Translations under genes and position numbers: made by a program
Assembly (NCBI RefSeq): GCF_015291665.1
Contig: NZ_CP030048.1
Span: 3,410,001 to 3,474,000, forward strand
DNA: 64,000 nt
DNA from: Bradyrhizobium sp. CCBAU 53338
Lineage (GTDB): Bacteria; Pseudomonadota; Alphaproteobacteria; Rhizobiales; Xanthobacteraceae
Reading direction: 5' to 3'
Shown: piece after piece, positions 59,565 to 64,000 of the stretch
How the letters are laid out: each line of letters starts with the position of its first letter
Position numbering within the stretch: position 1 is the stretch's first letter
Notes under the pieces: generated by a model
What the model was told of the DNA's origin: nothing
Seen by the model: the letters and a program-made list of their open reading frames with translations, nothing else
Database searches by the model: none

Positions 59565-60488
59565 ATGCTCGTGCAGGCTAGCCAAAGCCAATCCGGCTCG
59601 GCGCATGTCGTCGTGCTCGGCAATGAAAAGGGCGGCTCCGGCAAATCGACCACCGCCCTGCACATCGCGGTTGCGCTCCTGAAGGCCGGCCAGCGCGTCG
59701 CCACCATCGACCTCGATTGCCGTCAGCAAAGCTTCACCCGCTACATCAACAACCGCTCGGCATGGGCGCGCCGCACCAAGGTCGATCTCGAGCTGCCGGT
59801 GCATCGCTGCATCAAACTCGGCGAGACCATGCAAATCGCCGACAACGAGAATTCCGAGTTCCAGCAGTTCATGGAGGCGGTCTCGGCGGTGGAGAGCAGT
59901 TTCGACTTCATCGTCATCGATACGCCCGGCACCGACAGCTATCTGATGCGGCTGGCCCATTCGATGGCCGACACGCTGGTTACGCCGATCAACGACAGCT
60001 TCCTCGATTTCGACGTGCTCGGCACCGTCGATCCCGCCAACTACGCCGTGACGGGGGAAAGCCACTACGCCGAGATGGTGCGCGACGTCAGGCGCAAGCG
60101 CCGCCAGCTCGACGGCTCGACCACCGACTGGATCGTGGTGCGCAACCGCCTGTCGATGCTCGGCTCGCGCAACAAGCAGCTCGTCGCCGAGGGGCTGAAG
60201 GACTTGTCGCTGCGGCTGGGCTTCCGCTACGTCGACGGTTTCGCCGAGCGCGTCGTCTATCGCGAGTTCTTCCCGCGCGGCCTGACGGCGCTTGACGAGA
60301 TCGACGAGGCCACGCTCGGGATGCGGCCCAATCTCGGCCATCTCACTGCGCGGGAAGAGGTGACGAGCCTGCTGCGCCAGCTCAAGCTGCCGCTCGATGA
60401 GCGCGGCCGTCGACGTGCGGCAAATCGCGCGGAGTGGTTCAGCCAGGTCGACAAGCCGCTCGAGGTTCATGACATCCTCGGGGCCTAG
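59565..60488 (+). CDS. mipZ: MipZ division-plane positioning ATPase
   Basis: 307 residues. ParA/MinD-type ATPase with the deviant Walker A GNEKGGSGKSTTALH (near 19-33), Walker B-like region DFIVIDTPGTD (near 116), and ALDEIDEATLGMRPNLGHLTAREEV toward the C terminus, typical of MipZ. In Caulobacter MipZ binds ParB at the poles and inhibits FtsZ so that division occurs mid-cell. The start at 59565 has GAGGATCGCC before it; a GTG 15 bases upstream is possible. Confidence 0.95.
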   Translation: MLVQASQSQSGSAHVVVLGNEKGGSGKSTTALHIAVALLKAGQRVATIDLDCRQQSFTRYINNRSAWARRTKVDLELPVHRCIKLGETMQIADNENSEFQQFMEAVSAVESSFDFIVIDTPGTDSYLMRLAHSMADTLVTPINDSFLDFDVLGTVDPANYAVTGESHYAEMVRDVRRKRRQLDGSTTDWIVVRNRLSMLGSRNKQLVAEGLKDLSLRLGFRYVDGFAERVVYREFFPRGLTALDEIDEATLGMRPNLGHLTAREEVTSLLRQLKLPLDERGRRRAANRAEWFSQVDKPLEVHDILGA

Positions 60489-60534
60489 GCGGTACGCTGC
60501 TACTTCCGGTCGATGATGGCGACCGGTCCTCGAG

Positions 60535-60560
60535 GGAACCCAACGCCGCCCCAAGTCGTT
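60535..60560 (+). promoter_or_regulatory. EcfG-type promoter motif, N17 spacing
   Basis: GGAAC (60535-60539), 17 bases, CGTT (60557-60560) followed by TTC. It points toward the alpha/beta hydrolase gene but is 271 bases from its ATG, so it would give a long leader. Confidence 0.4.
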
Positions 60561-60714
60561 TTCCCCCGGCATTCACCGCAAAATTGAACCCGATCGTGAC
60601 GGGTTGCGTCGGATGCTCATCTGCATCCGGACGTAGCGGTACCATAACAGGGTGCCCACCAAACGTGTGCGTCGCACAATGAAAGGGCTGCCGGATCACA
60701 ATATTTAGCCTTCC

Positions 60715-60738
60715 TGTCACGCTGCTGTGACATATATT
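60715..60738 (+). promoter_or_regulatory. TGTCAC-N6-GTGACA palindrome next to TATATT
   Basis: A perfect inverted repeat (60715-60732) directly followed by TATATT (60733-60738), a likely -10 box. The -35 region (CTTCCT) is poor, so the promoter would need, or be blocked by, a regulator at the palindrome. The leader to the hydrolase ATG would be about 85 bases. Confidence 0.5.
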
Positions 60739-60830
60739 AGGGAATAGGCGACCAGGGGCCGGAGAGCCCCGGAAGAAACACGATTTTCAACAGGGATTCA
60801 GGCCGCAAGAGCCTGAGGCTGAGGACGAAA

Positions 60831-61691
60831 ATGAAGCGTGGAATTGCCGTTCTGGTTTCTGTCGGAGCCCTCTGCGGCGTCGCCTATTTCACGGCGAGCA
60901 AGTGGGCCATCAAGCACGAGACCATCACCTTCTATGACGCCTCGCGCGACAATCGTCCCGTGCCTGTCGACATCGCCATCCGTCGCGACAAGGAAATGCA
61001 GGCCAACGCCGGCATGATCACCCTTCCGGTTGCCGTGATCAATCACGGCAACACCGTCAAGAACACCGAGTACGGCTTCCTCGCCAACATCTTCGCTGCG
61101 CGTGGTTATCTGGTCGTCAGCCCCCAGCACGATTTGCCGACCGACCCGCCGATGGTGACCAAGCCCGGCGAGCTCTATGTCGGCCGCCTGCCGCAGATCC
61201 TGCGCGGCGTCGCCAACATCCATCTGGCGATGCAGGAGATGAAGAAGGTTCAGCCCAACGCCGACTACTCCAAGGTGACGATGGTCGGTCATTCCATGGG
61301 CGGCGACATCACCATGTATTTCGCCAAGCAGTACCCGGATGAGGTCAAGAAGGTCGTCACGCTGGACAATCTCCGTGTGCCTTTCGTCACTGCGGGCAAG
61401 TTCAAGATCCTGTCGTTCCGTTCTCATGATCCGCAGTTCAAGACCGATCCAGGCGTGATCCCGACCGACGAGGAGTGCGAGAAGGCCGGTATTGAGGTTG
61501 TGAAGACCAACTTCCAGCACAACGACATGCGCGACACTGGCCCGGATGACGCCAAGAGCTCGATCCAGGGCATGCTCGATAAATTCCTGAGCGACACCGA
61601 CAGTGCGATCGCACCGGTCGATACCCATTCTGCTCCGCCCAAGATCCTCGAGCCCGGCCCGGTCGCCCTGATGGCGCCAGCCAAGAGCTGA
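60831..61691 (+). CDS. Exported or membrane-anchored alpha/beta hydrolase
   Basis: 286 residues. N-terminal hydrophobic segment (GIAVLVSVGALCGVAYFTAS) acting as signal or anchor, a strand region LPVAVINHGNTVKNTEYGFLANIFAARGYLVVSPQHDLP, nucleophile elbow VGHSMGGDI (Ser near 153), and HNDMRD as a likely catalytic His site near the end. Family: dienelactone hydrolase/lipase-like serine hydrolases. Substrate unknown. A 15-bp terminator follows. Confidence 0.83.
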   Translation: MKRGIAVLVSVGALCGVAYFTASKWAIKHETITFYDASRDNRPVPVDIAIRRDKEMQANAGMITLPVAVINHGNTVKNTEYGFLANIFAARGYLVVSPQHDLPTDPPMVTKPGELYVGRLPQILRGVANIHLAMQEMKKVQPNADYSKVTMVGHSMGGDITMYFAKQYPDEVKKVVTLDNLRVPFVTAGKFKILSFRSHDPQFKTDPGVIPTDEECEKAGIEVVKTNFQHNDMRDTGPDDAKSSIQGMLDKFLSDTDSAIAPVDTHSAPPKILEPGPVALMAPAKS

Positions 61692-61735
61692 TCTGAGAAG
61701 AGCTGACTCGCTCGACATAGCTCGAAATGCCTCTC

Positions 61736-61768
61736 AAAGCCTCCGCCGACACCGTCGGCGGAGGCTTT
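61736..61768. terminator. Strong hairpin after the hydrolase gene
   Basis: A perfect 15-bp stem AAAGCCTCCGCCGAC/GTCGGCGGAGGCTTT with a three-base loop, 45 bases after the stop codon. Confidence 0.8.
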
Positions 61769-61830
61769 GCACATTGACCGGGCAGGGCGCGCTATCCACA
61801 TTGGTGGCGTGACACCGAGTGTGATCCCAG

Positions 61831-62586
61831 ATGTCCGGCGACCCCATCAAACCGCGCAATAGCGATGCCGTGTCGGCGAGAGCCGAAGGTGACGGCGCAC
61901 TGCCGCAGGCAAAGACCTCGACCGCGGAGGACGTCGCCGCCTTCGTCGCCAAGGCGCATGCGCTGTCGCCGCATGCACCCGGTGCGAAAGGCCGCTTGAT
62001 CTTCGCGCTGGATGCGACGATGAGCCGGCAGCCGACCTGGGACATGGCCTGCGCGCTTCAGGTCGACATGTTTCGCGAGGCCGCAGCGCTCGGCAGCCTC
62101 GACATCCGGCTCGTCTATTATCGCGGCTTCAACGAATGTCGAGCGACGGGATGGATTTCGGACAGCGGCAAGCTTGCGACGCTGATGAGCAAGATCGATT
62201 GCCGCGGCGGCGACACCCAGATCGGCAGGGTGCTGACCGATGCGCGGCGTGAGGCGGTCGCATCGGGCGTGCGTGCCGTGGTCTTCGTCGGCGACGCCAT
62301 GGAAGAGAAGGTCGATGCGCTCTGCGCCAAGGCCGGCGAACTCGGCATGCTGAAAGTGCCGGTGTTCCTGTTTCAGGAAGGTCATGATGTGGTCGCCGAA
62401 CACGCGTTTCGCGAAATCGCACGTCTGACGGGCGGCGCCTGGTGCCGGTTCGATCCGGGCGCGGCGGCGCAGCTGCGCGAGCTGTTGCGCGCCGCCGCGG
62501 CCTACGCTGCCGGCGGTCGCGAGGCGCTGTTGAAATTGGCGAAGACGGCGAACGGCGCGGCGCAACTGATCGGGCAGATGAAGTAG
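61831..62586 (+). CDS. VWA-domain-like protein
   Basis: 251 residues. A von Willebrand factor A-type fold: RLIFALDATMSRQPTWDMA (near 51; DxTxS metal-site variant), LGSLDIRLVYYRGFNECRATGW, IDCRGGDTQIGRVL, and RAVVFVGDAMEEKVDAL. The DATMS sequence stands where DxSxS is usual. Probably a cytoplasmic protein-interaction module. It ends five bases before the stop of the convergent tehA-like remnant. The J-domain protein gene is in the same direction 440 bases further. Confidence 0.82.
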   Translation: MSGDPIKPRNSDAVSARAEGDGALPQAKTSTAEDVAAFVAKAHALSPHAPGAKGRLIFALDATMSRQPTWDMACALQVDMFREAAALGSLDIRLVYYRGFNECRATGWISDSGKLATLMSKIDCRGGDTQIGRVLTDARREAVASGVRAVVFVGDAMEEKVDALCAKAGELGMLKVPVFLFQEGHDVVAEHAFREIARLTGGAWCRFDPGAAAQLRELLRAAAAYAAGGREALLKLAKTANGAAQLIGQMK

Positions 62587-62590
62587 TGCG

Positions 62591-62873
62591 TCAAGCCGGC
62601 GCGGCCTGCGCCGGAGGCTGAGCCGCAACCGGCGGCAGCAGGCGTCCCTGCACAATCGAGCGACTCGGCCCGCGCGAAAATCCAACGCAGCGCGAAGAGA
62701 GCAATCAGCGCAGCCCAGACGACGGAGGCGAGACCGAGAATGATTTCACCGACGATGGCGGGCAAGTGCCAGACCTGGTGCGCAGCGCGCCAGGCAAGGC
62801 CAAGACCTGCAAGGCCAAGCACGATACCGAAGAACGCGGCCGGTACTATCGGTGGCTTGAACACGTTGCTCAT
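62591..62873 (-). pseudogene. Internally deleted tehA-like (SLAC1-family) gene remnant
   Basis: It has an intact start (ATG at 62873 with GAGGGAAC before it) and about 65 codons clearly like the N terminus of TehA: VPAAFFGIVLGLAGLGLAWRAAHQVW and GEIILGLASVVWAALIALFALRWIF. TehA proteins are about 330 residues. Here the family frame stops resembling anything after RWIF. The +1 frame then reads RSIVQGRLLPPV and a Pro/Ala tail to a stop at 62591, just after the convergent VWA stop, the expected place for the original gene end. I infer a deletion of about 240 codons with a frame change. Confidence 0.72.
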
Positions 62874-63028
62874 CGTTCCCTCGAAATCCTCACCATCACC
62901 CCTGCGATAATGATGCGACCTCCGCTACCGCCGACAGTGACGGAATTGAACCTCTCGTGTCGCCTTCCGATCGTGGACTGATGGAAGGACAACATGCTTT
63001 TTGACAAGAGGGCGACTATATTCCGGCC

Positions 63029-63754
63029 ATGACCCTGATCGCCGGCGTTGTGGCCGTTATCACGCTTTATCTGTTGCTCCAGATGTTCCGCGCCGCGAAT
63101 CCGGCGGCGTTGGCGCGGGCCATCAAGGTCGGCGGCGGCGTGGTCGCGCTCGCAGTGGCCGCCTTCACCGGATTGAGGGGCGAACTGGCGGTCGCGATCC
63201 CGCTCGGAATATTCGGGGCGGGATTGCTCGGCTGGACGCCGCTCGCGAATGCGGGGTTCGGGAATATGGGGGGGCTGTTTGGCGGTGGCGCAACGCGCCC
63301 GTCCGGCCAGAGTTCGCGCGTGCGCTCGCAATTCCTGGACATGCGGCTCGATCACGAGTCAGGCCAGCTCTCGGGCGAGATCGTCGCCGGACCTTACGCC
63401 GGACGCAGCCTCGACGAGTTCGATCTCGCTAGCCTGCTGGCGATGGTCCCGGCGTTCGACGCCGAGAGCGTGGCCCTACTCGAAAGCTATCTGGACCGCC
63501 GGTTTCCCGCCTGGCGTCAGAACGCGCAAGGCAACGCGGCAGGGGGGCAACGCCGCACGACGGCGAGCGGCAAAATGACGGCGGAGGAAGCCTATCAGAT
63601 CCTTGGCTTGCAGCCGGGAGCGGGGCGCGACGACATCAGCCGGGCGCACAAATCCCTCATGAAGAAACTGCATCCCGACCAGGGGGGCTCGACGTACCTC
63701 GCTGCCCGGGTAAACGAGGCCAAGGATACTCTGCTTCGTACGCATAACGGCTAA
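63029..63754 (+). CDS. Membrane-anchored J-domain (DnaJ-like) co-chaperone
   Basis: 241 residues. N-terminal hydrophobic segments (LIAGVVAVITLYLLLQMF and VGGGVVALAVAAFTGLRGELAVAIPLGIFGAGLL) anchor it in the membrane. A Gly-rich and charged middle follows, and a C-terminal J domain: YQILGLQPGAGRDDISRAHKSLMKKLHPDQGGSTYLAARVNEAKDTLL with the HPD motif near residue 216. It would stimulate DnaK at the membrane. This reversed layout (J domain last) resembles mitochondrial Tim14/DjlA-type proteins. Confidence 0.9.
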   Translation: MTLIAGVVAVITLYLLLQMFRAANPAALARAIKVGGGVVALAVAAFTGLRGELAVAIPLGIFGAGLLGWTPLANAGFGNMGGLFGGGATRPSGQSSRVRSQFLDMRLDHESGQLSGEIVAGPYAGRSLDEFDLASLLAMVPAFDAESVALLESYLDRRFPAWRQNAQGNAAGGQRRTTASGKMTAEEAYQILGLQPGAGRDDISRAHKSLMKKLHPDQGGSTYLAARVNEAKDTLLRTHNG

Positions 63755-63929
63755 CTCCGGCACCACGCCACAAACGCCCGTACCGTGTAAGCTCCGCTTG
63801 CTCCGTTTGCCGTCGCCCGATGCCCGCCATTGTCGGCGTGGTCGATCCCTTGAGCAAAGTTTTAACCGTAAATTCTTGACGAGAGGTTGTCGCGGAACAG
63901 CTTCCCGCGCCACCGCATCCCCGAAACAA

Positions 63930-63956
63930 AAATGCCCGCGCAAGGCGCGGGCATTT
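63930..63956 (-). terminator. Intrinsic terminator for a minus-strand gene entering from the right
   Basis: A 12-bp stem AAATGCCCGCGC/GCGCGGGCATTT with a three-base loop. On the minus strand it is followed by TTTTTGTTT, a good uridine tract, so it serves the gene ending at 63980. Confidence 0.75.
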
Positions 63957-63979
63957 CGGTTTGGAAAGGCCGGGAGAGC

Positions 63980-64000
63980 TCAGTTGCGGACGGTCATGCA
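63980..64000 (-). CDS. Possible 3' end of a gene continuing beyond the window
   Basis: On the minus strand the last seven codons read Cys-Met-Thr-Val-Arg-Asn-stop, with a good terminator 23 bases downstream. Too short to identify; the position of the terminator is the main support. Confidence 0.4.
   Translation of the reverse strand, partial: CMTVRN

Larger units (their letters stand above)
60489..60830. other. Intergenic region with stress promoter motif, palindrome and leader hairpins
   Basis: About 340 bases without a gene between mipZ and the hydrolase gene. It holds a GGAAC-N17-CGTT motif, an 18-base palindrome beside a TATATT box, and two leader hairpins: GGGGC-CGGAGA-GCCCC at about 60755-60770 and TCAGGC-N7-GCCTGA just before the start codon. 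Confidence 0.6.

Noticed and set aside
63001..63022. TTGACA...TATATT promoter for the J-domain gene
   Set aside because: Only 10 bases separate the two hexamers, so they cannot work together.
1..64000. CRISPR array or prophage
   Set aside because: No regularly spaced short repeats, integrase, capsid or tail genes were seen.

Overview
The window looks like a chromosomal segment of a GC-rich alphaproteobacterium, most probably Bradyrhizobium or a close relative. That assignment is inference. It rests on a MipZ division-site ATPase, DUF1489 and DUF599 proteins, an Omp25/31-like porin starting its mature part with an NWTGFYVGG motif, general-stress (EcfG-type) and CtrA-type promoter motifs, and several families of palindromic intergenic repeats that I associate with Bradyrhizobiaceae. 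There is no rRNA, CRISPR array, prophage or conjugative module. The only intact mobile element is an IS1182-family insertion.

Layout. 1-11.3 kb: a 5'-truncated chemoreceptor, a DUF2177 membrane protein, 1-Cys peroxiredoxin, a secreted phosphodiesterase/phosphatase, a ~560-bp dispersed repeat, small secreted or membrane proteins, a GNAT enzyme, an SDR protein lacking the usual catalytic residues, a porin, and an ArsR/SRPBCC pair whose promoter appears leaderless and double-operator controlled. 11.5-19 kb: a membrane protein, then an aromatic meta-cleavage cluster (ABC binding protein, FAH-family enzyme, MhpA-like flavin hydroxylase, IclR regulator, divergent extradiol dioxygenase, exported metallo-beta-lactamase-fold hydrolase). 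19-21.6 kb: a NarL-type two-component pair and a small exported protein. 21.6-30 kb: a hexonate/sugar-acid cluster (idonate-type dehydrogenase, gluconate-5-dehydrogenase-like SDR, enolase-superfamily dehydratase, divergent GntR regulator, MFS carrier, TRAP transporter with fused DctQM permease). 30-33 kb: three transporters. 33-43 kb: two PAS hybrid histidine kinases flank a zinc peptidase, a biotin-carboxylase/biotin-carrier protein, an oxaloacetate-decarboxylase-like enzyme, and acylphosphatase. Both kinases have an exact GGAAC-N16-CGTT motif upstream. 42-46.8 kb: LysR/tautomerase pair, a stand-alone DnaB-like ATPase, LipB, a FliN-like protein next to a CtrA-type box, tRNA-Leu(GAG), and two small proteins. 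46.8-52.9 kb: two NodB-fold polysaccharide deacetylases, MgtE, an HTH protein, aldo/keto reductase, and a TolA/TonB-like protein. 52.9-55.3 kb: IS1182 element abutting a second inverted copy of the dispersed repeat. 55.3-64 kb: DUF599, GST, YidB-like and other small proteins, DUF1489, MipZ, an exported alpha/beta hydrolase, a VWA protein, an internally deleted tehA-like remnant, and a membrane-anchored J-domain protein.

The most notable signals are regulatory: three GGAAC-N16/17-CGTT motifs, all in intergenic DNA; three CtrA-type boxes; and the ArsR promoter. Two structural observations also stand out: the tehA deletion scar and the IS junction at the dispersed repeat. I found no clear multi-gene novel system.
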